DNA from: Aeromicrobium terrae
GTDB lineage: Bacteria; Actinomycetota; Actinomycetes; Propionibacteriales; Nocardioidaceae
Direction of reading: 5' to 3'
Assembly (NCBI RefSeq): GCF_008039565.1
Contig: NZ_VDUX01000002.1
Coordinates: 496,001 to 560,000 of the forward strand
DNA length: 64,000 nt
Below are positions 24,296 to 32,743 of the stretch, piece by piece; position 1 is the first letter of the stretch, and each line of letters opens with the position of its first letter. The translations under genes and the position numbers were made by a program. The notes beneath the pieces are model-generated. The model was not told where the DNA came from and did not search any database. It saw only the letters and a program-made list of their open reading frames with translations.

Positions 24296-25590
24296 GGGAC
24301 GGCCAGGACGACCGGGTCACGCACCTCGCGCGGGAGCCAGCCGCGGTCGGTGAGGAGCTCGAGGATCTCGTTCAGCACGTCGTCGACCGTGCGACCGGTG
24401 GTGTCGAACGCCAGGTCGGCGTCCGTGGGGACCTCGTACGGCGAGGAGATGCCGGTGAAGTCCGTGACCTCGCCGCGGCGTGCCTTGGCGTAGAGGTGCT
24501 TGCGGTCGCGCCGCTCGCACTCCTCCAGCGGCGTGGCGACGTGGAACAGCACGAAGGCGGCGCCCACCTCCTCGGCCATCGCGCGGGCGGCCTTGCGGGT
24601 GCGGTCGAACGGCGCGATCGGGCTGCAGATGGCGAGGCCGCCGTGGCGCGCGACCTCCGCCGCGACCCACCCGATGCGCTCGATGTTGGTCTCGCGGTCC
24701 TCGCGGGAGAACGTGAGGCCCTTCGAGAGGTTGCGTCGCACCCGGTCGCCGTCGAGCAGCGTCACGGACCGGCCGCCGGACTCCAGGAGCCGGTCGCAGA
24801 GCGCGTGGGCGAGCGTGGACTTGCCGCTGCCCGACAGCCCGGTGAAGAAGACGACGAGACCCTGGTCGGTGCCCGTGGGACGGTCGGCCTCGACGACCGC
24901 GGCGATCTCCTCGGTCAGCGGGCCCTCGCCCTTCGGCCAGTGGATGTCGTGGCCGGGAGCGTAGGCGGCGGCGACGTGACGGCGGAACGCGAGGTCGCCG
25001 GTCTCGTCCGCACGGGCGGCGGCCGGGACGGCGATGACGTGCGCGTCGCCGAAGCCGGCGGCCGCGGTGACGGTGGCGCGGATCAGGCCGTGCGGTGACA
25101 GTCCGCGCGGCGAGCCGTCGCCGGTCAGCACGAGGAAGAGGACCGGTCGGTCGTCGACGAGCTCGGCGAGCGTGGCGAGGTCGGACGCGGTGAGCGGGGC
25201 GTCGACCGGCACCGTCAGGGTGCGCGGCGACATCTTGGTGCGGGACGTGGACGGGGCGCGGTAGCGGTCGCCGAACGCCCGGCGGATGATGCCCGGCAGC
25301 GCGCGGACTTCGCCGACCACCCCGGTCATGCCCTCGCCGGCCGGATAGGTGTCCTCCACGGACACGACGGCGAGCGGGACCTGCTCGGGATCGGTGATCT
25401 CCAGGCCGCCCAGCTCCTGCGCGGCCTCGACCAGCTCGGTGGGCGCGACGAGCGTGATGTCGCTGTCCGCGCCCTCGAAGCCGTCGAGGGGCGCGAGCAC
25501 GCCCATGCGCAGCAGCTCCACGTCGTCGAGCTCCCGAGGAGAAGGCGTGTACTGCGGCAGGGACGTTGCGGCATCCGGCACGCGCGCCAT
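24292..25590 (-). CDS. cysC: APS kinase with a Sat-like N-terminal domain
   Basis: A 432-residue two-part protein. Residues about 245-425 are a complete adenylylsulfate kinase: P-loop GLSGSGKST (251-259), LDGDRVRRNLSKGLTFSREDRETNIERIG and LFHVATPLEECERRDRKHLYAKARRGEVTDFTGISSPYE. The first 240 residues look like a shortened, diverged ATP sulfurylase/PUA-like region, but I see no QxRNPxHxxH catalytic motif. CysDN encoded divergently would supply APS, so the N-terminus may be regulatory or structural. The product PAPS feeds reduction or sulfation. Confidence 0.87.
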   Translation of the reverse strand: MARVPDAATSLPQYTPSPRELDDVELLRMGVLAPLDGFEGADSDITLVAPTELVEAAQELGGLEITDPEQVPLAVVSVEDTYPAGEGMTGVVGEVRALPGIIRRAFGDRYRAPSTSRTKMSPRTLTVPVDAPLTASDLATLAELVDDRPVLFLVLTGDGSPRGLSPHGLIRATVTAAAGFGDAHVIAVPAAARADETGDLAFRRHVAAAYAPGHDIHWPKGEGPLTEEIAAVVEADRPTGTDQGLVVFFTGLSGSGKSTLAHALCDRLLESGGRSVTLLDGDRVRRNLSKGLTFSREDRETNIERIGWVAAEVARHGGLAICSPIAPFDRTRKAARAMAEEVGAAFVLFHVATPLEECERRDRKHLYAKARRGEVTDFTGISSPYEVPTDADLAFDTTGRTVDDVLNEILELLTDRGWLPREVRDPVVLAVP

Positions 25591-25679
25591 TGTGCCATTG
25601 TCACTTCCTGGACAGGCCCGATCATGCCCATTACATGCGGCTAGTCTTGGCCCGGTCCACGAAAGGCACCCCCAGAGTC

Positions 25680-26591
25680 ATGCAGACCCACACCGACTAC
25701 CGGATGAGCCAGCTCGACGAGCTGGAGTCCGAGTCGATCCACATCTTCCGCGAGGTCGCGGCGGAGTTCGAGAAGCCGGTCCTGATGTTCTCCGGCGGCA
25801 AGGACTCCATCACGATGATGCGTCTCGCCGAGAAGGCCTTCTACCCGGCGAAGCTGCCGTTCCCGGTGCTGCAGGTCGACACCGGCTACGACTTCCCCGA
25901 GGTCCTCGAGACCCGCGACCGCTGGGTCGACCGCCTCGGCGTCCGCCTCGTGGTGGCCTCGGTCGAGCAGGCCATCGCCGACGGCATCGTCGTCGACGAC
26001 GGCCGCACGTCGCGCAACCGGCTGCAGATCGGCACCCTCCTGCACGCGATCGAGGAGGAGGGCTTCACCGCCGCGTTCGGAGGCGGTCGCCGCGACGAGG
26101 AGAAGGCCCGCGCCAAGGAGCGCATCTACTCCCACCGCGACGAGTTCGGCCAGTGGGACCCCAAGAACCAGCGTCCGGAGCTGTGGAGCCTGTACAACGG
26201 GCGCATCCACGCCGGCGAGCACATGCGTATCTTCCCGCTCTCCAACTGGACCGAGCTCGACATCTGGCACTACCTGCGCCGCGAGGACGTCGAGATCCCG
26301 TCCATCTACTTCGCCCACCAGCGCCGCGTATTCGAGCGCGACGGGATGCTGCTCACCGAGAGCGAGTACAACCCGTGCCGCGAGGGCGAGACCGTCAGCG
26401 AGCGGACCGTCCGGTTCCGCACCGTCGGCGACCTCACGCTCACCGGCTGCATCGAGAGCACCGCGGACTCCTACGACGCGATCATCGAGGAGATCTCGGT
26501 GGCCCGCGTCACCGAGCGCGGCGCCACCCGCGGCGACGACCGCTTCTCCGAGGCGGCCATGGAGGATCGCAAGAAGGAAGGCTATTTCTGA
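25680..26591 (+). CDS. cysD: Sulfate adenylyltransferase subunit 2
   Basis: A 303-residue PP-loop ATPase with FSGGKDSITM near residue 37-46, the AMP-forming pyrophosphatase motif. AFGGGRRDEEKARAKER, NWTELDIWHYL and the C-terminal RRKKEGYF-like end (here DRKKEGYF) are typical of CysD. With CysN it makes APS from ATP and sulfate, driven by GTP hydrolysis. The start is the ATG at MQTHTDYRMSQLDELE. Its TGA stop overlaps the cysN ATG by one base. The 89-base gap to cysC must hold both divergent promoters; TAGTCT may be its -10. Confidence 0.95.
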   Translation: MQTHTDYRMSQLDELESESIHIFREVAAEFEKPVLMFSGGKDSITMMRLAEKAFYPAKLPFPVLQVDTGYDFPEVLETRDRWVDRLGVRLVVASVEQAIADGIVVDDGRTSRNRLQIGTLLHAIEEEGFTAAFGGGRRDEEKARAKERIYSHRDEFGQWDPKNQRPELWSLYNGRIHAGEHMRIFPLSNWTELDIWHYLRREDVEIPSIYFAHQRRVFERDGMLLTESEYNPCREGETVSERTVRFRTVGDLTLTGCIESTADSYDAIIEEISVARVTERGATRGDDRFSEAAMEDRKKEGYF

Positions 26592-27835
26592 TGGACCTCC
26601 TGCGATTCGCGACCGCCGGCTCCGTCGACGACGGCAAGTCCACGCTCATCGGCCGGCTGCTGCTCGACGCCAAGGCGATCTTCGAGGACCAGCTCGAGGC
26701 GGTCGAGGCCACCAGCCACGCCAAGGGCTACGACTACACCGACCTCGCGCTGCTCACCGACGGCCTCCGCTCCGAGCGCGAGCAGGGCATCACGATCGAC
26801 GTCGCCTACCGCTACTTCGCCACGCCGAAGCGGAAGTTCATCATCGCCGACACCCCCGGCCACGTGCAGTACACGCGCAACATGGTCACCGGGGCGTCGA
26901 CGGCGAACCTCGGCCTGGTGCTCGTCGACGCCCGGAACGGCCTGACCGAGCAGTCGCGCCGCCACGCGGTGATCCTGTCGCTGCTGCGGGTGCCGCACAT
27001 CGTGCTCGCGGTCAACAAGATGGACCTCGTCGACTACGACCAGGAGGTCTTCGACCGCATCGAGCGCGACTTCACCTCGTTCGCCACGAAGCTGTCGGTG
27101 CCGGACCTGGAGGTCATCCCGATCTCGGCGCTGCAGGGCGACAACGTCGTCACGCGCTCCACGAACATGCCGTGGTACGAGGGGTCGTCGCTGATGCACC
27201 ACCTCGAGCACGTGCACGTCGCGTCCGACCGCGACCTCATCGACACCCGCTTCCCGGTGCAGTACGTGGTGCGACCGAAGTCCGACGACTTCCACGACTA
27301 CCGCGGCTACGCCGGCCGTGTCGCCGGCGGCGTGCTCAAGCCGGGCGACGACGTCGTCGTGCTGCCCAGCGGCATGCCCAGCCGCATCGCGGGCATCGAC
27401 TCGTTCGACCAGGAGGTCACCGAGGCGTTCCCGCCGATGTCGGTCACGGTGCGGCTCGAGGACGACGTCGACGTCTCGCGCGGCGACATGATCTGTCGTC
27501 CGTCGAACGCCCCCACCCCGACGCAGGACATCGACGCGATGGTCTGCTGGATGACGAACGAGCCGCTGCGGCCACGTCAGAAGCTGGCGATCAAGCACAC
27601 CACCCGCACGGCGCGGGCGATGATCTCGGACGTGAAGTACCGGCTCGACGTCAACACGCTGCACCGCGACCAGGACACGCGCGAGCTCGGCCTCAACGAG
27701 ATCGGCCGCGTCACGATGCGCACCACGTCGCCGCTGCTGGTCGACCCCTACGCGAAGAACCGCACCACCGGGTCGTTCATCCTCGTCGACGAGGCCACCG
27801 GCGTCACCGTCGGCGCCGGCATGATCAACGGCTGA
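26591..27835 (+). CDS. cysN: Sulfate adenylyltransferase subunit 1 (GTPase)
   Basis: A 414-residue elongation-factor-like GTPase: G1 GSVDDGKST (10-18), switch region EREQGITIDVAYRYF, G3 DTPGH, G4 NKMD, followed by EF-Tu domain II/III-like barrels. It drives APS synthesis with CysD. It lacks a fused CysC domain, which agrees with the separate cysC gene nearby. Confidence 0.95.
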   Translation: MDLLRFATAGSVDDGKSTLIGRLLLDAKAIFEDQLEAVEATSHAKGYDYTDLALLTDGLRSEREQGITIDVAYRYFATPKRKFIIADTPGHVQYTRNMVTGASTANLGLVLVDARNGLTEQSRRHAVILSLLRVPHIVLAVNKMDLVDYDQEVFDRIERDFTSFATKLSVPDLEVIPISALQGDNVVTRSTNMPWYEGSSLMHHLEHVHVASDRDLIDTRFPVQYVVRPKSDDFHDYRGYAGRVAGGVLKPGDDVVVLPSGMPSRIAGIDSFDQEVTEAFPPMSVTVRLEDDVDVSRGDMICRPSNAPTPTQDIDAMVCWMTNEPLRPRQKLAIKHTTRTARAMISDVKYRLDVNTLHRDQDTRELGLNEIGRVTMRTTSPLLVDPYAKNRTTGSFILVDEATGVTVGAGMING

Positions 27836-27842
27836 GGCGCCT

Positions 27843-28748
27843 CTACTTCTTCTTGGACGGCGCCCAGGTCTGACCCTGGTCCTCGCTCATCAGGGCTCCG
27901 GCAGTGCCGCCGGCGACGACGCGGTCGCCCACGACCGCGAGCGCGGGGATCGCGAACTCCTTGATCACGCAGCCGGCGGGGCGCCAGGTGGCGCCGCCGT
28001 CGGTGGTGACCTGGACGCGGGACGAGCAGGACTTCTCCCGGGTGGTGGCGTAGCCGGTGGTGGGGCTGCCGAAGGCGACGGACGTGACGTCGCCGAGCTG
28101 ACCGACCGCCGCCCAGCTGCGGCCGCCGTCGACGGTGCGGCGCACAGCGCCGTTCTCGCAGACCACGACCGCGGTGCTGTTGTCGACCGGGGCGAGCAGC
28201 GCCGACTTCTTGCACCCGTTGTCGGTGGGGCCCTTCGGCGAGACCGAGACGCCGGTCTTCGGGTCCATGTACCAGGCGTTCGGCCGGCCGGACTTCTTCT
28301 TCCAGGTGGACCCGCCGTCGGTGGACGTGTAGGCGCGCACGACGCACTTGCGGTCGGCTGCGAACACCGTGAGCTTGCGCGGCGACGCCGCCGAGGCGCG
28401 CACGATCGAGGGGACCGTGGGCGACGTGGCGTCGATGCCGCGGCCGGTGTCGATCTGCGGGATGCGGACGGTCTGGAACGAGCGCCCGAAGTTGGTGGAG
28501 ATCTCCAGCTTGGGGCCGCCCGGCTGGGTGCAGCTGCCGTACCGGAGCCGCAGGAGCATGCCCTTCCGGCCGGACTCGAAGGCCAGCAGGCCCGTGGGCG
28601 GGCTCTCGGCCGAGTCGAGGACGTTGCCGTCCTTGGTGGCGGGGTTGGCCGCCGGCTCCTCGTCCCGCTGCAGCAGCAGCACCGCCACGGCTCCCGCCAC
28701 GATCAGCAGGAACGCCGCGACGACGGCGGCTTGCAGACGTTCGTTCAC
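27843..28748 (-). CDS. Membrane-anchored Asp-box (BNR/Ycf48-like) beta-propeller protein
   Basis: A 301-residue protein with an N-terminal signal anchor (about 6-26) and an extracellular propeller marked by Asp-box turns STDGGSTW, TVDGGRSW, TTDGGATW and SEDQGQTW. Four Cys (CTQPGG, CVVRAY, CKKSAL, CVIKEF region) could form disulfides outside the cell. Such proteins bind glycans or act as assembly scaffolds. It is the last gene on this strand after cysA-sseC and may be co-transcribed with them, but its link to sulfur metabolism is unclear. Confidence 0.75.
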   Translation of the reverse strand: MNERLQAAVVAAFLLIVAGAVAVLLLQRDEEPAANPATKDGNVLDSAESPPTGLLAFESGRKGMLLRLRYGSCTQPGGPKLEISTNFGRSFQTVRIPQIDTGRGIDATSPTVPSIVRASAASPRKLTVFAADRKCVVRAYTSTDGGSTWKKKSGRPNAWYMDPKTGVSVSPKGPTDNGCKKSALLAPVDNSTAVVVCENGAVRRTVDGGRSWAAVGQLGDVTSVAFGSPTTGYATTREKSCSSRVQVTTDGGATWRPAGCVIKEFAIPALAVVGDRVVAGGTAGALMSEDQGQTWAPSKKK

Positions 28749-28812
28749 CGGGACCTTCCGCTCAGGGGCGCGGCCATCGTATCGACCGCTCCCCCGAGCG
28801 TCAGATCATCAG

Positions 28813-29130
28813 TCAGGCTGCCGCGCCGACGGGGGCGAGGTCGATGACGACCTCGGCCACCGAGCCGATCGCCGCGACGACGCCACGGTCGACCGACTCC
28901 GAGCGCGGCGCGAGGGTGCGCAGCGTCCAGTCGCCAGGGCCGGCGAAGAACCGAAACTGCCCGGTGGCCGACGTCGGCACCTCGGCGGTGAACTCGCCGT
29001 TGCGGTCGAGCAGGCGCACGTAGGCGTTGCCGACGGGCTCGTCACCGCGGGTGACGACACCCTGGATGACGGCCTGGTTCTTGACGTCGACACCTTCGAG
29101 CGACGGACCGCCCTTGATGGCTCCGCACAT
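28813..29130 (-). CDS. sseC: SseC-like DUF1416 protein
   Basis: A 105-residue beta-sandwich (carboxypeptidase-regulatory-like) protein beginning MCGAIKGG, with AVIQGVVTRGDEPVGNAYVRLLDRNGEFTAEV and ATGQFRFFAGPGDWTLR, the conserved DUF1416 core of mycobacterial SseC. It follows the rhodanese gene by three bases, as sseC follows cysA in M. tuberculosis. It is thought to assist sulfur transfer; the Cys at position 2 is conserved in the family. The biochemical role is unproven. Confidence 0.88.
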   Translation of the reverse strand: MCGAIKGGPSLEGVDVKNQAVIQGVVTRGDEPVGNAYVRLLDRNGEFTAEVPTSATGQFRFFAGPGDWTLRTLAPRSESVDRGVVAAIGSVAEVVIDLAPVGAAA

Positions 29131-29133
29131 GGC

Positions 29134-29982
29134 TCAGGCCTCTCCCGGCTCGTCGCCGAGCGCGACCGGCACGCCACGCAGGCTGCCGTACTCGCTCCAC
29201 GAGCCGTCATAGTTCTTCACGTTGGGATGTCCGAGAATCTCGTGCAGCACGAACCAGGTGTGCGAGCTGCGCTCACCGATCCGGCAGTAGGCGATGGAGT
29301 CCTTCGCGTCGTCGTAGCCGACCTCCGCGTACAGGTCGCGGAGCTCGTCGTCGCTCTTGAAGGTTCCGTCGTCGTTGGCGGCCTTGCTCCACGGCACGTT
29401 GCCGGCCGTGGGGATGTGACCGCCGATCTGGGCAGCCTCCTGCGGGAGGTGCGCCGGGGCCAGGAGGCGGCCGGCGTACTCGTCAGGGCTGCGGACGTCG
29501 ATCAGGTTCTTCACGCCGATGGCCTCGATGACCTCGTCGCGGAAGGCGCGGATGTCGTTGTTCGGCTCCTTGGCCGTGTACGACGTGGACTCGCGCTGCG
29601 TGACCTCGTCGGTGAGCTCACGGCTGTCGAGCTCCCACTTCTTGCGGCCGCCGTCGAGCAGGCGGACGTCGTCGTGGCCGTAGTAGGTCAGGAACCAGTA
29701 GGCGTAGGCGGCGAACCAGTTGTTGTTGCCGCCGTACAGGACGATCGTGTCGTCGTTGGCGACGCCGTGGGACCCGAGCAGGGACTCGAGGCCCTCCTTG
29801 CTGACGAAGTCGTGGCGGACGCCGTCCTTGAGGTCCTGGTTCCAGCTGAGCTTGATGGCACCGCGGATGTGGCCCTTGTCGTAGGCCTCGGTGTCCTCGT
29901 CGACCTCGATCAGGACGACCTTCGGGTCATCGAGGTGCTCCTCGACCCAGTCTGCAGTGACGAGCGCGGACTCGCGGCTCAT
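29134..29982 (-). CDS. cysA: Thiosulfate sulfurtransferase (rhodanese, CysA/SseA type)
   Basis: A 282-residue protein with two rhodanese domains. The second carries the active-site loop YCRIGERSSHTWFVL with the catalytic Cys; the first has the inactive VLYGGNNNWFAAYAYW loop. This matches mycobacterial CysA2/CysA3, which pass sulfane sulfur from thiosulfate to acceptors. A strong Shine-Dalgarno (GAGGAGA) precedes the ATG. It is the centre of the operon leader peptide-DUF4395-cysA-sseC. Confidence 0.93.
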   Translation of the reverse strand: MSRESALVTADWVEEHLDDPKVVLIEVDEDTEAYDKGHIRGAIKLSWNQDLKDGVRHDFVSKEGLESLLGSHGVANDDTIVLYGGNNNWFAAYAYWFLTYYGHDDVRLLDGGRKKWELDSRELTDEVTQRESTSYTAKEPNNDIRAFRDEVIEAIGVKNLIDVRSPDEYAGRLLAPAHLPQEAAQIGGHIPTAGNVPWSKAANDDGTFKSDDELRDLYAEVGYDDAKDSIAYCRIGERSSHTWFVLHEILGHPNVKNYDGSWSEYGSLRGVPVALGDEPGEA

Positions 29983-30022
29983 ACGTTCTCCTCTATGTCT
30001 CGGGTTGGGTGATGGTGGTCGG

Positions 30023-30460
30023 TCACGCCCGGACCGGCTGAAGCCGGCGCCAGGCGAGGTACATCTCGCAGCCGAGGCACAGGCCCACGGCGGCGTTGAG
30101 CAGGGCGGCGACGAACGCGAACGCCGCGGCGGTGTAGCCCACCGCCGGGGTGCCGAGCGCGAAGCCGATCAGGGCGGTCGCCGCGAACGCCAGCCCCACC
30201 ACTTGCGCGAAGCGGGGCGGGCGGGCGTCCTCGAGCTCGGCCGGCGCGCCGAGGCGCGGACGGACGAGCGTGGCGAACGTGATGGCGTACGGCGAGCGCT
30301 GCAGGCTCACGAACGCGGCGATCGCGAAGACGGCGGTCTGGAAGGTCAGCAGCGCGAGCGACACCGGGCGGGGCGTGACGAGCACGAGGGCCAGAACCAC
30401 CGCGGTGATGCCTGCGGCGAACCGCAGACCACGGGGATCCACCTGAGTGGGACGTGACAT
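30023..30460 (-). CDS. DUF4395 membrane protein
   Basis: A 145-residue membrane protein with about four hydrophobic helices; it starts MSRPTQVDPRGLRF and ends with GLCLGCEMYLAWRRL, containing the CxxC pair typical of DUF4395. Members lie beside thioredoxin and sulfurtransferase genes and may handle sulfane sulfur or reductant at the membrane. Here it precedes cysA on the same strand and follows the leader-peptide gene. A longer frame upstream is non-coding because it overlaps the leader peptide in another phase. Confidence 0.85.
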   Translation of the reverse strand: MSRPTQVDPRGLRFAAGITAVVLALVLVTPRPVSLALLTFQTAVFAIAAFVSLQRSPYAITFATLVRPRLGAPAELEDARPPRFAQVVGLAFAATALIGFALGTPAVGYTAAAFAFVAALLNAAVGLCLGCEMYLAWRRLQPVRA

Positions 30461-30519
30461 GGAGATGCTCCTGCGCTGGACCGTCGGGACCGACGGGTTC
30501 GGACGAGTGCGGACGTGGG

Positions 30520-30600
30520 TCAGCGCATGCGACACAGCGCAGAACGCGTGCGGCAGTTGTCCACTGCCAGGCGTCGCGTCAGGTGCGTCGTCTCGAACAT
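30520..30600 (-). CDS. Cysteine-type leader peptide (attenuator uORF)
   Basis: A 26-residue reading frame with the pattern HLTRR...VDNCR...SALCR and a near-terminal Cys. It closely follows the actinobacterial leader peptides (HLxRRxxVDLCRVxxxLCR) found ahead of sulfur genes. A -10-like TACTCT ends six bases before its ATG, so it is probably translated from a leaderless mRNA. It lies about 60 bases upstream of the DUF4395-cysA-sseC operon. Slow decoding of its two Cys codons under cysteine shortage could control downstream expression. The family match is from memory; the attenuation role is inference. Confidence 0.75.
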   Translation of the reverse strand: MFETTHLTRRLAVDNCRTRSALCRMR

Positions 30601-30606
30601 GGATCC

Positions 30607-30612
30607 AGAGTA
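30607..30612 (-). promoter_or_regulatory. Likely -10 of the leader-peptide/cysA operon
   Basis: TACTCT on the minus strand, six bases upstream of the leader-peptide ATG, gives a leaderless start. The divergent cysQ operator-like repeats lie 28 to 70 bases further upstream. Confidence 0.5.
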
Positions 30613-30639
30613 GAGGGACGAACCGCGGCATCACGCGAT

Positions 30640-30677
30640 CTGTCTCGTTTCGTGAGACAGTCGCTCATATCGTGAGA
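30640..30677. promoter_or_regulatory. Putative operator between cysQ and the leader/cysA operon
   Basis: CTGTCTC-N7-GAGACAG is a perfect inverted repeat (30640-30660), and the word TCGTGAGA occurs twice exactly 20 bases apart (30650 and 30670), two helical turns. The site is just upstream of cysQ and also upstream of the divergent sulfurtransferase operon, so one regulator could act on both. The regulator is not identified. Confidence 0.5.
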
Positions 30678-30695
30678 TGCGTCTAGGGTGATCCC

Positions 30696-31454
30696 GTGCC
30701 GAACACGCCTGCCGACGCTCCCCTCGACGACCACTCCTTCGCCGCTTGGGCGGCCGCCCGTGCCGGCGAACGGCTCCTCGAAGTCCGGGCGGAGGGACTC
30801 CAGGGCCGCGAGCTCAAGGACGCCGGCGACCGGGCCGCGCAGGACCTGCTGGCCGCGCTGCTGGCCGAGCACCGGTCCGGCGACGCGGTCCTGAGCGAGG
30901 AGGCCGAGGACGACACCGCGCGGCTCGACGCGCGCCGGGTGTGGATCATCGACCCGCTCGACGGCACCCGCGAGTTCTCCGAGCCCCCGCGCGAGGACTG
31001 GGCCGTGCACGTCGCGCTGTGGGAGGGCGGTGAGCTGACCGCCGGCGCCGTCGCGCAGCCCGCGCTCGGCGAGGTGGCCGGCACAGCCGACGTCGCCCCG
31101 GCGCCGGAGCGCGCTCCCGGGCCGCCGCGGCTGGCCGTGAGCCGGTCGCGCCCGCCCGCGATCACCGACGACCTCGTCGCCGCCCTCGGCGCCGAGCTGG
31201 TGCCGATGGGGTCGGCCGGCATCAAGGTGCTGGCGGTCGTGCGCGGGGTCGTCGACGCCTACGTGCACGCGGGCGGTCAGTACGAGTGGGACTCGGCCGC
31301 GCCGGTGGCCGTGGCGCGTGCGGCCGGTCTGCACACCAGCCGCATCGACGGCTCGCCGCTGATCTACAACCAGCCGAACCCGCTGCTCCCGGACCTGATC
31401 GTCTGCCGGCCGGAGCTCACTGAGCAGATCCTGGCGGTCACGACAAGGCCGTGA
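30696..31454 (+). CDS. cysQ: 3'(2'),5'-bisphosphate nucleotidase
   Basis: A 252-residue inositol-monophosphatase-fold enzyme. ELKDAGDRAAQD, VLSEEAEDD, IDPLDGTREF (metal-binding DPLDGT) and GGQYEWDSAAPVAVARAAG are the family motifs. It removes the 3'-phosphate from PAP, the by-product of PAPS use, keeping sulfate assimilation running. It starts at GTG. It ends inside the convergent thioredoxin gene (17-base overlap). Confidence 0.93.
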   Translation: MPNTPADAPLDDHSFAAWAAARAGERLLEVRAEGLQGRELKDAGDRAAQDLLAALLAEHRSGDAVLSEEAEDDTARLDARRVWIIDPLDGTREFSEPPREDWAVHVALWEGGELTAGAVAQPALGEVAGTADVAPAPERAPGPPRLAVSRSRPPAITDDLVAALGAELVPMGSAGIKVLAVVRGVVDAYVHAGGQYEWDSAAPVAVARAAGLHTSRIDGSPLIYNQPNPLLPDLIVCRPELTEQILAVTTRP

Positions 31455-31836
31455 GCACTTGGTCGCGCGTGGGCAGGCCCGAGGCGCGCCGGACGACGGC
31501 GCCGCGCGCGTCGAGGATCATCACCGTGGGCGTCCGGACGACGTCGAGCCGCCGGACCAGGTCGAGGTGCGACTCCGCGTCGACCTCCACGTGGGCCACG
31601 CCGTCGAGGCCGCCGGCGACGTCCGCGAGCAGGACGCGGGTGGCGCGGCAGGGTGCGCAGAAGGCGCTGGAGAACTGCAGCAGGGTGGCCCGCTCCCCCA
31701 GGGACTGACCGATGTCGTCGGGGGTGAGGAGCTCGTCCGACGGCCTGTCGCGGAACCGGCCGTTCACGCGTCGCAGCACGAGCGCGACGACACCCGCCAC
31801 CACCAGGGCGGCGACGAGGAAGACGGGACCGGTCAT
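31438..31836 (-). CDS. Membrane-anchored thioredoxin-like protein
   Basis: A 132-residue protein: one N-terminal transmembrane helix (about 4-22), then a thioredoxin fold with the active site SSAFCAPCRATRVLLADVA (CAPC) and cis-Pro in RTPTVMI. In M. tuberculosis a similar thioredoxin (ThiX) lies beside sseC2-cysA2, so it probably serves sulfur transfer or disulfide reduction. The topology places the domain on one side of the membrane, but which side is not certain. Confidence 0.88.
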   Translation of the reverse strand: MTGPVFLVAALVVAGVVALVLRRVNGRFRDRPSDELLTPDDIGQSLGERATLLQFSSAFCAPCRATRVLLADVAGGLDGVAHVEVDAESHLDLVRRLDVVRTPTVMILDARGAVVRRASGLPTRDQVLTALS

Positions 31837-31893
31837 GCGTCCAGGATATGTCGGGCGGGGGTGCCGGGCCGTGGGCGGCAGACAGGCGCCGCT

Positions 31894-32703
31894 CTAGAAG
31901 CTGGCGGTGACCAGCTGCCCGCCGAGATACGCGATCGGTCCGGCGAGCGCGATGGCCATCGCCGCCGGGAAGCCCCAGCCGGCGGACGTGACGTGCGAGC
32001 GGCCCTGCGCCCAGGCCCGGCCGAGCACCTGGCCGAGGACGCCGAACAGGGCGATGCCTGCACCGACCGCGACCCCGAAGAACCAGGTGGGCAGGCCGTC
32101 CACCACGAGGGCCGCGACGGCTCCCGCACCGGACCCGACGGTGACGGCCAGGGCCGCGCTCACGTAGCGGTCGATCGGCAGCGGCCACACGAGCAGGGCG
32201 GCCCCGAGCGCCACGCAGGAGATGGTCACGACGTCCTGGCCCGCCGCCGCGCGAGCCGCGCCCACCCAGGACGAGACGAGGGCGGCGAACATCGCCAGCG
32301 ACGTCGCGTAGCCCGTGGAGACGACGAGCTCGCGTCGCCCGTCCTTGCGCAGCATCTGCGAGAGGAGCGCGACGAACAGGCCGGCGGCGACGCCCGGGAG
32401 GACTCCGGCGAGCACGCCGTTGGTGACGAGTCCTTCGTTGCCGGCCCGGCTGCCGTCGGCGCCGAGGAGCACCGAGGGCCGCACCGCGACGACCGTCGAG
32501 ACGACGCCGGCCGTGAGTGCGACGGCGAACCGCGGCGTCGGCACGGCCCGGCCTCGGGAGTCCGCCGGCGCCGGCGCGGAGGCGAGCATCACCTGCACGA
32601 CCACGACGACCGCGGCCACCAGGAGCATCACTCCGGTGTGCGCCGCGAGGGCCAGGATGCCCGCGAGGACGACGGAGAGCGCCGAGGCACCGATGCGGGA
32701 CAC
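31894..32703 (-). CDS. Polytopic membrane protein of unknown function (Rv0817c position)
   Basis: A 269-residue protein with eight or so hydrophobic segments and few charged residues. I recognise no transport motif. It starts at GTG and lies between the thioredoxin and moaD/glnR genes, the place held by Rv0817c in M. tuberculosis, although Rv0817c need not be homologous. DUF-type actinobacterial integral membrane protein is the safest description. Confidence 0.72.
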   Translation of the reverse strand: MSRIGASALSVVLAGILALAAHTGVMLLVAAVVVVVQVMLASAPAPADSRGRAVPTPRFAVALTAGVVSTVVAVRPSVLLGADGSRAGNEGLVTNGVLAGVLPGVAAGLFVALLSQMLRKDGRRELVVSTGYATSLAMFAALVSSWVGAARAAAGQDVVTISCVALGAALLVWPLPIDRYVSAALAVTVGSGAGAVAALVVDGLPTWFFGVAVGAGIALFGVLGQVLGRAWAQGRSHVTSAGWGFPAAMAIALAGPIAYLGGQLVTASF

Positions 32704-32743
32704 CCCCGCATCCTGCCATCAGCACGGGTGCGGCTTGCCCACG

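Noticed and set aside
30023..30634. A longer N-terminus for DUF4395.
   Set aside because: The extension is in a different frame from the Cys-type leader peptide and lacks the hydrophobic character of the family; the ATG at MSRPTQV fits better.
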